A stretch of 64,000 bases of DNA from Telluribacter roseus (lineage in GTDB: Bacteria; Bacteroidota; Bacteroidia; Cytophagales; Spirosomataceae): assembly GCF_017355915.2 (NCBI RefSeq), contig NZ_JAFEUV020000002.1, forward strand, positions 1 to 64,000, read 5' to 3'. The notes beneath the pieces were generated by a model that ran no database searches, was not told where the DNA came from, and saw nothing but the letters and a program-made list of their open reading frames with translations. Shown in pieces: positions 8,346 to 16,794 of the stretch. The translations under genes and the position numbers were made by a program. Position 1 is the first letter of the stretch. Each line of letters opens with the position of its first letter.

Positions 8346-9371
8346 CTAAAACAGCTCACCATTACGGTACTTAGGCACAACGCCCAGGTGCCGGTAGGCT
8401 TTTTCGGTAGCTTCTCGTCCCCGTGCGGTACGCTTCAGGTAACCTTCCTGAATCAGAAACGGCTCGTATACCTCTTCGATGGTCTCGGCTTCTTCGCCGC
8501 AGGCCGTAGCAATGGTGGAAAGTCCCACGGGACCGCCCTTGAACTTCTCAATGATGGTGAGCAGGATGCGGTTGTCCATCTCGTCCAGGCCATTCTGATC
8601 TACGTCCAGCGCCGACAGGGCCATCTCGGCGATGGCTACGGTAATATGCCCCTTGCCTTTGACCTGGGCGAAGTCGCGGGTGCGGCGCAGCAGGTTGTTG
8701 GCAATACGCGGGGTACCGCGGCTCCGGCGGGCTATTTCATAAGAAGCTTCCTCATCGATGGGAGTACCCAGAATGGAAGCCGAGCGGCGCACGATAGAAG
8801 CCAGCAGTTTGGCGTCGTAATACTCCAGGCGGGCGTTGATCCCGAAACGCGCCCGCAGGGGCGACGTAAGCAGGCCAGCCCGGGTAGTAGCGCCTACCAG
8901 TGTAAAAGGGTTGAGGCCGATCTGAACGCTGCGGGCGTTGGGGCCGCTGTCCAGCAGGATATCAATCTTATAGTCCTCCATGGCCGAGTAGAGGTACTCT
9001 TCTACGATCGGGTTGAGGCGGTGAATCTCGTCAATAAACAGCACGTCGTACTGCTGCAGGTTGGTCAGGAGGCCGGCCAGGTCGCTGGGCTTGTCCAGTA
9101 CGGGGCCCGACGTAATTTTAAGATTAGCGCCCAGCTCGTTGGCCACGATATGCGAGAGGGTGGTCTTACCCAGTCCCGGAGGTCCGTGCAGCAGCACGTG
9201 GTCAAGTGCCTCACCCCGCTGGCGCGCCGCCTGAACGAATATCTTCAGGTTGGCCAATACTTTATCCTGTCCCGTAAAGTCCTCGAACGAAAGCGGCCGT
9301 AAGGCCCGTTCGATTTCTTTTTCAGTATTGGAAAGCTGTTCTTTATCTCCGGTCAAGTAATCTTTGCGCAT
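8346..9371 (-). CDS. ruvB: Holliday junction branch migration helicase RuvB
   Basis: 341 residues, the normal length. Walker [10 protein letters not shown], Walker B DEIHR, sensor GATTRAG and a C-terminal winged helix ([18 protein letters not shown]) are all visible. RuvB hexamers drive branch migration with RuvA and RuvC in recombination repair; ruvA and ruvC are not in this window. The start ATG is at 9371. The gene before it on this strand (CHU_C protein) is separated by 95 bp containing a perfect palindrome. Confidence 0.97.
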   Translation of the reverse strand: MRKDYLTGDKEQLSNTEKEIERALRPLSFEDFTGQDKVLANLKIFVQAARQRGEALDHVLLHGPPGLGKTTLSHIVANELGANLKITSGPVLDKPSDLAGLLTNLQQYDVLFIDEIHRLNPIVEEYLYSAMEDYKIDILLDSGPNARSVQIGLNPFTLVGATTRAGLLTSPLRARFGINARLEYYDAKLLASIVRRSASILGTPIDEEASYEIARRSRGTPRIANNLLRRTRDFAQVKGKGHITVAIAEMALSALDVDQNGLDEMDNRILLTIIEKFKGGPVGLSTIATACGEEAETIEEVYEPFLIQEGYLKRTARGREATEKAYRHLGVVPKYRNGELF

Positions 9372-9389
9372 GGGGTGTCGGTAACTAAG

Positions 9390-9419
9390 TACCCTTTCCG
9401 GCCGTGGCCGGAAAGGGTA
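9390..9419. promoter_or_regulatory. Perfect 14-bp inverted repeat between the CHU_C gene and ruvB
   Basis: TACCCTTTCCGGCC, GT, then the exact complement. It follows the CHU_C stop codon and precedes the ruvB ATG by 18 bp. On the minus strand it is not followed by a T-tract, so it is not a standard terminator. It could end the CHU_C mRNA, act as an operator or sit in the ruvB leader. Confidence 0.45.
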
Positions 9420-9466
9420 TATATGATAGGGTCAAAAATACGGATTTTTAAACGGAAAACCGCACC

Positions 9467-12400
9467 TTAGCGAATGACCATGACCGAACCACGTACCACC
9501 GTAGGTCGGCGGTCGGGGTAGTCCTCACTGCCATAGCTCACTACGTAGGCGTAGCTGCCCGGCTGTACTTTGGTACCCCGGTAGGTACCGTCCCACTTCT
9601 GCTCTATGCTATCCGTAGCAAAGATTACTTCGCCCCAGCGGTTGTAGATCTTGAGGTTGAAGTCCCGGAAGTACAGGCCAAATACATCCAGGTAGTCATT
9701 GGAGCCGTCGCCATTGGGGGTGAAGGCATCCGGAATGTACAGACGCGGTTCGCACCGGTCCACTACCACAGTTGTTTTCTCCGTCGCACAGCCCTCCGGA
9801 TTAGTCACTACTACCAGGTACTGGCCGATCTGGCTCACCGTAACGCTTGAGGTAGTATCTGATGAATGTGGCCACAGGTACGAGAGATTGTTCCGGCCGT
9901 TGGCCTGTAGCTTCACTACACCTCCCTGATCCACGCAGAGCGGGAACTCCGGTGCCAGATCAACGGTAGGAGGAGCCGTCGAACGAATCACGATCTCATC
10001 GCTACCTTCACAGCCATTTTCGGCATTGCGAACGGTGAGGGTATAGGTACCATCCTGCTCTACAACGATACCTGGGGTAGTAGCTCCGGTGCTCCATAGA
10101 TACTGGTTGCCGGGGAAGTTAACCGCCAGCGGAATCAGCTGTACCGTATCACCAATGCACCGGCCCCGGTCCGGACCCAGGCGGGCCAGGTTGTCCTTGT
10201 CAAGCCCTACTACAATACCCGTGAGGGTAAAGGTACAACCACCGGCGTCGGATGTCTCGAGGCTGTACGTGCCGGGTACTAGGTTGGTAGCCGTAGCATT
10301 GCTACTTACTACCTGCCCGGTGCTGCTGAGCCAGCGATAGGTAGTAGGTTGGCCTCCGGTTATGTTGAGGGCAATGGAGCCCGAATCCGGCTGGGTACAG
10401 GCGGCATTGTCTACCACTGCGGACATACGCAGCGGATTAGCCGCCGACCTGAGGGCAAAGGTTGTATCAGTCGTGCAGGCCTCTAAGCTACCACTTACGC
10501 GCAGCATATAGGAGCCTTCGCGTAGGCCGGTTAGTACAGGATCGCTACCCAGTGGCGTTTTGTCCGGCCGGGTCCAGGTGTAGATGTACGTACCTCCCGG
10601 ACTAATGGATGTGACTTCTATGGCTCCGTCGGCGGAGGTACAGGTCGTGGGTGGTAGCAGGTCTGCCGCGATGCGGGCCCGGGGGCGGGCCACTACCTGC
10701 AGCGTGTCCTCGTTGTAGCAGTCGTTGCCATTCTTTACCTCTACGAAGTAGATGCCGGGCTGACGAACGGTAATGTCACGGGTAGTTGCGCCGGTATTCC
10801 ACTTGAACTCGCGCCAGGTCTGGCCGGGAGCCGTAATGACAATAGAGCTATCATTACACATGGTGGTATCAGGACCCAGTGAGAAAGCCGGAGGACGACG
10901 GATGGTCATCTCCAGCGTATCGGCCTGGAAACATACCCCCTGCGGGCCATTGGCCGCGATAGCTACGTACTGACCGGTAGCGGTGGCCTTCAGTACTTTC
11001 TCGCGGCTGATGGGGCGACCGTTGTACAGCCATACAAACAGTTCTGCATTTACATTGGAGTTCAGTTCCACGCTGTTGCGGCATACATCCTGGTCTGGTC
11101 CCAGATCAATCGGGTCGGGAGTAGCATAGATCTCTACCTGCTGCGTAAAGGTGGTGTCCTTACAGCGGTTGATGGCGCGTAGCGTTACGGTATAGATACC
11201 CGGGTTCTGGTAGGTATGCTGTACCTGGGTTTGCTTGCCTGCCACGGGCGCGCTGCCGTCTCCAAAGTTCCAGGTGTACATATCCTCAATGGGCTGACAG
11301 AGCGGGCTGGCCTGGAACATCGTAGGGGCGCCCGTACAAAAGCCATCAGCCTGGAAGCCGGGGCCATCCTGCTGCTGCGTGAAGTTCTGCACGAGGCTCG
11401 GCAGACCCAACTGGCTCTTTTTACCTCCCAGACTAACGCCTTCTGGATCAAAGTCTACGGCATTAGCCGAGTTCTGATCCGGATTATTGATAACCCCCAG
11501 GTATTCGCTTCCCTCAATGGCCAAATAGATTCGGCCATCGGGCCCCGCCTGTAAGGCCCCGTACTTCTGCGTTTGTGAACTGTCTATCGTGATTCGGGAC
11601 TCGGCTATAAGGGCGGAGTCCCCCAGACTTATATCGTACTGGACCAGTACCGAAGCTGTATCCTTTCCATTCCCGCTGAACGAGACGTACAGCTTCTCCC
11701 CGTCGGGCGAAAACTCCACCCCGTAGGCTTTGGGAGGGGCAGGCCCCAGGTTAATCGTTCGTTCGTATTCAAGTTGCCCCGTGGAGTCCGAGAAGGTAAA
11801 TAGCTCGACGTAGTTCTGGGGCGGACCGGGTACTACTACGGCCAGCCGTCGCTTGCCCGAGGTACTATCCACAGGCGAAAACTTCATATACCCTTCCCCC
11901 TTTTCCGGCGTATCGTGCGCCATACCCAGCGGGTAGGTACCGGTTTCGGTAAGGCCGCCGGTAGTAGCGTGGAATACACGGAAGATGTTGTTGCCGTAGT
12001 CGTGGGTAATGACCCAGTAGGTACTGTCGGCATCGTTACGCACCGAAGCCAGGCGTTCCGTAGTAGTCTGTTGAAGCACACTATTCTGCTCTACCACGGC
12101 TCCATTGCCATTATTGCGGCGCATATCTACCACGCTGGTGGTAAGTAGCTTGGTGGTATCGTTGATATCCGTAGTTGTAAATACCGTGTAGAGGTAGTCA
12201 CAGCCCCGGCAGGTTGGCTGCGGTACGATCAGGGCCGATTGGGTCGACTGTTTACTTCCCTTCAACGTCTGGCAACTATCCGCCAGACACGGCATCTCGT
12301 TCCCTTCCTTATCAAAGATTTTTATACCATCCGTATAAAAGAGGAGCTGCCCCTTGGAGTTGGCAATAGATGAAGTACCCTCGGGTGTATTAAGCTTACC

Positions 12401-13069
12401 GTCCGTAATGGCCTGGGGGGCTCCGTTGGAAAAATCAAGACCCGCGTTAGAACCAAAGAACCACTTGGCCCCCTCCTGCCCCGACTGCTCAAGACAGACC
12501 TTCACATTGACCCGGTCCTGTATCTTACATCCATTGGGCAGGATTACTTCTACCGAATAACAACCTGAACTGTCTATTTCCAGCGTCTGCGTAGTGTCTC
12601 CCTTGGGGTACCAGATAAACTTGGCTCCGGCGGGGGCACCACCGTTTGGATAAGGATCCAACGTGATGGTCTCACCGGGACAGATGGTTGTATCGGGCTT
12701 CCAGTTCTGGAATGAAGGAGGAAGTTCACCGATTTGTACCTGCATGCTTACACTATCCTTGCTGCCATTCTGCAAGGTTCTTACCAGGCTTACCTGATAG
12801 GTGCTTGGCATCGAATAAGAGTGCTGTGGGTTGCGACGGGTAGAGGTGTTATTATCCCCGCTATTAGGATCACCAAAGTTCCACTGCCACGCTACCGCCG
12901 TTTTCAACGTATCGCTGAACGAGGTAGAGTCGTCGGCGCAATTGGGGTTAGCCATACACTGGCCTTTGACCACAAAAGGAGTTTGAGCCTTTGCGAGGTT
13001 ACCACACAAGAGCAGTCCAAAACATACAATCCAAAAAAAGTTGCTGTAAAAATTATGTATCCACTTCAT
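9467..13069 (-). CDS. Secreted PKD-repeat protein with CHU_C type IX sorting domain
   Basis: 1200 residues. A signal peptide ends near residue 29 (LAKA, then Q). A PKD domain follows (WQWNFGDP, about 60-112). A propeller-like region (about 200-570) begins WFFGSNAGLDF. A second PKD domain (TWNFGDGSAP) lies near 600-650, then several Ig-like/PKD-type modules rich in Cys-x-Thr. The C-terminus (about 1110-1200: FTPNGDGSNDYLDVFG, IYNRWGEVIF, WDGTYRG) is the CHU_C/gliding-associated domain used for type B sorting by the type IX secretion system. The protein is therefore predicted to be exported across both membranes and held at the surface or released. It is divergent from the PorP/SprF-like gene. 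Its ligand or function is not recognisable. Confidence 0.9.
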   Translation of the reverse strand: MKWIHNFYSNFFWIVCFGLLLCGNLAKAQTPFVVKGQCMANPNCADDSTSFSDTLKTAVAWQWNFGDPNSGDNNTSTRRNPQHSYSMPSTYQVSLVRTLQNGSKDSVSMQVQIGELPPSFQNWKPDTTICPGETITLDPYPNGGAPAGAKFIWYPKGDTTQTLEIDSSGCYSVEVILPNGCKIQDRVNVKVCLEQSGQEGAKWFFGSNAGLDFSNGAPQAITDGKLNTPEGTSSIANSKGQLLFYTDGIKIFDKEGNEMPCLADSCQTLKGSKQSTQSALIVPQPTCRGCDYLYTVFTTTDINDTTKLLTTSVVDMRRNNGNGAVVEQNSVLQQTTTERLASVRNDADSTYWVITHDYGNNIFRVFHATTGGLTETGTYPLGMAHDTPEKGEGYMKFSPVDSTSGKRRLAVVVPGPPQNYVELFTFSDSTGQLEYERTINLGPAPPKAYGVEFSPDGEKLYVSFSGNGKDTASVLVQYDISLGDSALIAESRITIDSSQTQKYGALQAGPDGRIYLAIEGSEYLGVINNPDQNSANAVDFDPEGVSLGGKKSQLGLPSLVQNFTQQQDGPGFQADGFCTGAPTMFQASPLCQPIEDMYTWNFGDGSAPVAGKQTQVQHTYQNPGIYTVTLRAINRCKDTTFTQQVEIYATPDPIDLGPDQDVCRNSVELNSNVNAELFVWLYNGRPISREKVLKATATGQYVAIAANGPQGVCFQADTLEMTIRRPPAFSLGPDTTMCNDSSIVITAPGQTWREFKWNTGATTRDITVRQPGIYFVEVKNGNDCYNEDTLQVVARPRARIAADLLPPTTCTSADGAIEVTSISPGGTYIYTWTRPDKTPLGSDPVLTGLREGSYMLRVSGSLEACTTDTTFALRSAANPLRMSAVVDNAACTQPDSGSIALNITGGQPTTYRWLSSTGQVVSSNATATNLVPGTYSLETSDAGGCTFTLTGIVVGLDKDNLARLGPDRGRCIGDTVQLIPLAVNFPGNQYLWSTGATTPGIVVEQDGTYTLTVRNAENGCEGSDEIVIRSTAPPTVDLAPEFPLCVDQGGVVKLQANGRNNLSYLWPHSSDTTSSVTVSQIGQYLVVVTNPEGCATEKTTVVVDRCEPRLYIPDAFTPNGDGSNDYLDVFGLYFRDFNLKIYNRWGEVIFATDSIEQKWDGTYRGTKVQPGSYAYVVSYGSEDYPDRRPTVVRGSVMVIR

Positions 13070-13298
13070 GTTTTCGTTACATACTCAAAACCACCTACCT
13101 ATGAAACTGCTCTTAACTGAACTTCTGTTAATTTTAACGAAAATAAATTTCTAAAATTTTGTGAGGTGTTTGCACTATTAGTTCTCCTTCTGAATCTTTA
13201 GTACGTAAAGTCAACCTAATTTGTGAATATTTTTTATAATTTTTGTCTTGATTGAAATTGCGGCAGATTAATTGTGGTGTTTATTGATTTTAAGCTTT

Positions 13299-14333
13299 AT
13301 GATAAAGAGATTACTACTTCTTATAACATTGACCCTAAGTGTGCTGGAAGGTTGGAGTCAGGATCCGCAATTTTCTCAGTTTTACGCTAATCCGCTCTAC
13401 CTGAACCCCGCTATGGCAGGTAGTGCACTGGCGCCCAGAGCTACGGTTAATTATCGGAATCAGTGGCCGGCCCTATCGGCCAACTTTGTGACCAGCTCGT
13501 TCGGAGCCGATATGCATTTGTCAAGTATCAATAGTGGAGTAGGGGTGCTGGTAACCATGGATAGCCAGGGTATGGGCAACCTGAAATCAACTGAGGTGGC
13601 GGCTCAGTACTCGTATCAGCTCCGGCTCAACGAAGCTACCTATGTGCGTATGGGCTTACAGGGGGCTTATGCTACCCGTACGCTTGACTACTTTGGACTT
13701 ACCTTCGGCGACCAGTACTCCAACCAGGGCTATACCGGCAATCCTACCGGCGAGCCCCTGGTGCAGAACGGTATTCCGCAGGTATCCTATGCCGACTTCT
13801 CGTCCGGTGCCATTATGTACTCTGACTGGTACTGGGCAGGACTATCGGTACACCACATGAACCGGCCCAACCAGGCATTCTCCAATCTGGAAATCGCGCG
13901 TCTGCCGATGAAAACCAGCTTCCACGCCGGACTTCGTATTCCGTTTGCCGGCTATACCTACCTGGGTAACGAAATAGACCGCGAGAAGACGATTTCTCCT
14001 GCTATTATGTACAAGTCCCAAGGCAAGTTTGACCAGTTTGACGCCGGTCTCTACGTTACCTATGCTCCGCTGGTAGTCGGTGCCTGGTACCGGGGGATTC
14101 CGGTAAAGAAGTACGCCGAGAATATCAACAACCACGAATCTTTCATTGTTTTGGCCGGATTCCGTCAGGACAAGTTTTCGATCGGCTATAGCTACGATGC
14201 TACCATTTCGACGCTGGGATTCGGAAGCGGCGGCGCCCACGAAATATCACTGTCTTACCTGTTTGACGAGATAACACCCAAGAATAAGCGCTTCCGCCGA
14301 AAGGACAAGCAGCTATCCTGTCCTAAGTTTTAA
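13299..14333 (+). CDS. PorP/SprF-like outer membrane protein (type IX secretion-associated)
   Basis: About 344 residues from the ATG at 13299; an upstream in-frame TTG is less likely because it would precede the signal peptide. A cleavable signal (LEGWSQ) is followed by the family motif DPQFSQFYANPLYLNPAMAGS. The rest has the alternating pattern of a beta-barrel and ends in aromatic-rich strands. PorP/SprF-like proteins are outer membrane partners of type IX secretion and are usually paired with a CHU_C substrate, here the divergent 1200-residue protein. It is probably a dedicated anchor or export partner for that protein. Confidence 0.88.
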   Translation: MIKRLLLLITLTLSVLEGWSQDPQFSQFYANPLYLNPAMAGSALAPRATVNYRNQWPALSANFVTSSFGADMHLSSINSGVGVLVTMDSQGMGNLKSTEVAAQYSYQLRLNEATYVRMGLQGAYATRTLDYFGLTFGDQYSNQGYTGNPTGEPLVQNGIPQVSYADFSSGAIMYSDWYWAGLSVHHMNRPNQAFSNLEIARLPMKTSFHAGLRIPFAGYTYLGNEIDREKTISPAIMYKSQGKFDQFDAGLYVTYAPLVVGAWYRGIPVKKYAENINNHESFIVLAGFRQDKFSIGYSYDATISTLGFGSGGAHEISLSYLFDEITPKNKRFRRKDKQLSCPKF

Positions 14334-14355
14334 TGAGTGGACGGCTTTGCCTTGC

Positions 14356-14387
14356 TTGAGGGAATTCTAAAAAGTAGCCTATTTTTG
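14356..14387 (+). promoter_or_regulatory. Promoter of the NIPSNAP gene (TTG-N21-TATTTTTG)
   Basis: A -33 TTG (14356-14358) and a -7 box TATTTTTG (14380-14387), 21 bases apart, match the Bacteroidota consensus. The start site would lie about 60 bases before the ATG at 14457. Confidence 0.65.
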
Positions 14388-14456
14388 TATGAGTAAATAG
14401 AGGTGCCGCTGTGACTTCTATTTACTCTTTTTTATTTTATCATTTATCTCATCGTT

Positions 14457-15242
14457 ATGTTGAAGTACATTAGTTTATTCGCTGTATTGTTTGCACTTTT
14501 CCAACTAAGTGCGCCTGCCAGCGCTAGTGCCCCGAAGCGTGAGTTTTACGAGATCCGGATTTACCACGTCACCGGAAAGGCACAGGAAGAGCGTATGGAA
14601 AACTACCTTAAGAACGCGTATCTGCCCGCTCTGCACCGCGCCGGTATCAAGAGTGTAGGTGTATTCAAACCCGTCGAATCCGATACCACTTTTGGTAAGC
14701 GCATCTACGTGTTAACGCCCCTGAAGTCGCTGGACCAGCTGGCTAAGCTCCCGCAAACGCTCAATAAGGACAAAGCGTATCAGACGGCCGGCAAAGACTA
14801 CATTGACTCTGAGTTTAAAGATCCGGCCTACGCACGCTACGAGACTATCATCATGCAGGCCTTTGCGGGTATGCCTCAGCATCAGAAGCCAGCGCTCGAC
14901 GGCCCACGCAGCGAGCGCGTGTACGAGTTGCGCAGCTACGAGAGCCCTTCGGAGAAGCGCTACCTCAACAAAGTAAAGATGTTCAACACCGGTGGTGAGA
15001 TCGGCATTTTCAACAAGCTGGGCTTCAACGCGGTATTCTACGGTGAGGTGCTGTCGGGCCGTCGTATGCCTAACCTGATGTATATGACTACCTTTGCCAA
15101 CAAAGCTTCTCGCGATGAGCATTGGAAGGCTTTCAGCAACGATCCTGATTGGGGTAAGCTGAAAGACGTAGCCGAATACAAGGATAATATGAACAAGCTG
15201 GAGATGTTCTTTCTGCGCCCAACGGAGTATTCAGATATTTAA
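14457..15242 (+). CDS. NIPSNAP family protein, periplasmic
   Basis: 261 residues. A signal peptide (FQLSAPASASA) is followed by two NIPSNAP/dimeric ferredoxin-like domains (about 30-120, beginning FYEIRIYHV, and about 150-258, beginning VYELRSYES). The biochemical role of bacterial NIPSNAPs is not established. In Bacteroidota they often sit near oxidoreductases, as here next to a convergent Gfo/Idh/MocA gene. The gene has its own promoter and a bidirectional terminator. Confidence 0.85.
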   Translation: MLKYISLFAVLFALFQLSAPASASAPKREFYEIRIYHVTGKAQEERMENYLKNAYLPALHRAGIKSVGVFKPVESDTTFGKRIYVLTPLKSLDQLAKLPQTLNKDKAYQTAGKDYIDSEFKDPAYARYETIIMQAFAGMPQHQKPALDGPRSERVYELRSYESPSEKRYLNKVKMFNTGGEIGIFNKLGFNAVFYGEVLSGRRMPNLMYMTTFANKASRDEHWKAFSNDPDWGKLKDVAEYKDNMNKLEMFFLRPTEYSDI

Positions 15243-15268
15243 TATTGGGCTTAGGCAGCTACTACCAT

Positions 15269-15308
15269 AAAGAGCGGGCTCTGGTACTATACCGGAGCCC
15301 GCTCTTTT
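15269..15308. terminator. Bidirectional terminator between the NIPSNAP and Gfo/Idh genes
   Basis: The stem AAGAGCGGGCTC pairs with GAGCCCGCTCTT, with A residues on the left and T residues on the right. It can terminate both convergent genes. Confidence 0.85.
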
Positions 15309-15329
15309 ACTTTTAATTCTTATCTGCCC

Positions 15330-16634
15330 TTATACTACATCAAGTACGTAGGGAGCACGGTACTTGCGGGTAAGCATGGCGTTGGCTTCCTTATCGCCTA
15401 CAAATTTCTCCGTCTTGGGGTCGAAGGTAAGGGCTCGGCCGGTACGGTAGGCGATGTTACCCAGGTGTGCCAGCCCCGACGACAGGTGAGCCGTTTCGAC
15501 CGGACCGTTCAATATAGACGAGTCACGGGCTACTACAGCGTCAATAAAGTTTTTGTAGTGATCGCCGCCGGCTTTGCGGGTAGGTCCGAGCTTGCGTTCG
15601 CGGCCCAGGAAGGTTTCGTAGAAGTCATAGCCTTTTACGATCATGTACCCCTCGCTGCCGTAGAATATATTACCGATATCTACGCCGTCTTCCTTGTTGG
15701 TCATCCAGGGGCGTACCTCAAACTCAATGATCTTTTTTTCCTTAGGATAAATATAGGTAGATGATAGTACCTCCGGGGTCTCCTGGCAGTCATCCCACAG
15801 GAACTTACCACCCGCCGAAGTAATCTTCTCGGGGAAGGTATCTACGCCCAGTCCCCACATACATAGGTCCGTTTCGTGAATGCCCTGGTTACCAATGTCG
15901 CCGTTGCCGTAGTTCCAGTTCCAGTGCCAGTTGTAATGTACATAGTTGCGGGAGAAGGGCTTCATCTCGGCCGGCCCGGTCCACAGATCGTAGTTCAGGC
16001 CTTCGGGTACAGGCTCGGTACCTTTATTGCCGATGTCCGGACGCCACTTGTACACCAGGCCGCGCGCCATATACACGTTGCCGATCAGGCCGTCGCGCAG
16101 GTGCTTTACGGCCTCTTTCATCGCCTCCGAACTGCGTAGCTGCACGCCGTGCTGTACAATACGATTGTATTTTCTGGCGGCATCTATCATCTTACGGCCT
16201 TCGGCGAAGTTATGCGAGCCGGGCTTCTCCACGTACACATCCTTGCCAGCCTGGCAGGCCCATATGGTAGCCAGCGCGTGCCAGTGGTTGGGGGTGGCAA
16301 TACTCACGACATCGATGGATTTATCTTCCATGACCCGGCGCAGGTCCTGTTCGGTCTTGACCTTCTTGCCCGACTTAGCCTCAAAGTCCTGTGCAACCTT
16401 CTGCAGTACATTGTTGTCAGGATCACAGAAGGTAGCCAGTTCAACGTTACTCAGATTTGAGTAGCCACTGATGTGATTCTTTCCACGGCCATTGAGGCCC
16501 AGTACCGCTACCCGTACTTTGTCATTGGCTCCAAAGGCACTGGACGGGATAATGGTAGGAATGGTAAGAGCGGCAGCCGCTCCGGCGGAATTTTTGATAA
16601 AGTCCCTCCGGGATAAGTGGTCAAGATGTTTCAT
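15330..16634 (-). CDS. Gfo/Idh/MocA family oxidoreductase, Tat-exported
   Basis: 434 residues. The N-terminus carries a twin-arginine signal (LSRRDFIKNSAGAAAAL). A Rossmann domain follows (VRVAVLGLNGRGKNH; EKPGSHNFAEG gives the conserved EKP Lys), then the Gfo/Idh/MocA C-terminal sheet domain. These enzymes oxidise or reduce sugar-like substrates with tightly bound NAD(P). Tat export with cofactor bound is typical of the large Bacteroidota subgroup. The substrate is not known. It converges with the NIPSNAP gene. Confidence 0.9.
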   Translation of the reverse strand: MKHLDHLSRRDFIKNSAGAAAALTIPTIIPSSAFGANDKVRVAVLGLNGRGKNHISGYSNLSNVELATFCDPDNNVLQKVAQDFEAKSGKKVKTEQDLRRVMEDKSIDVVSIATPNHWHALATIWACQAGKDVYVEKPGSHNFAEGRKMIDAARKYNRIVQHGVQLRSSEAMKEAVKHLRDGLIGNVYMARGLVYKWRPDIGNKGTEPVPEGLNYDLWTGPAEMKPFSRNYVHYNWHWNWNYGNGDIGNQGIHETDLCMWGLGVDTFPEKITSAGGKFLWDDCQETPEVLSSTYIYPKEKKIIEFEVRPWMTNKEDGVDIGNIFYGSEGYMIVKGYDFYETFLGRERKLGPTRKAGGDHYKNFIDAVVARDSSILNGPVETAHLSSGLAHLGNIAYRTGRALTFDPKTEKFVGDKEANAMLTRKYRAPYVLDVV

Positions 16635-16741
16635 AAGGCAAGGGGTATAGGATAAAATGGTGAAGTTTTGCGCTATTTCTTATAAGACGACAACCCCGAG
16701 ATAACTACCTTATTTATAAGGAAAAATAAAACTACCTGTAT

Positions 16742-16779
16742 AAAAAAAGCGGGGCCTGGATGTCCAGGCCCCGCTTTTA
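16742..16779 (-). terminator. Terminator of dxs
   Basis: The stem AAAAGCGGGGCCTGG pairs with CCAGGCCCCGCTTTT around a four-base loop; on the minus strand it is followed by a run of T. It lies just after the dxs stop codon. Confidence 0.88.
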
Positions 16780-16794
16780 GCACAATATATTTAT

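Noticed and set aside
8388-9302. 304-codon open frame on the plus strand
   Set aside because: It is the exact antisense of ruvB, whose motifs are complete; the antisense product has no recognisable domain.
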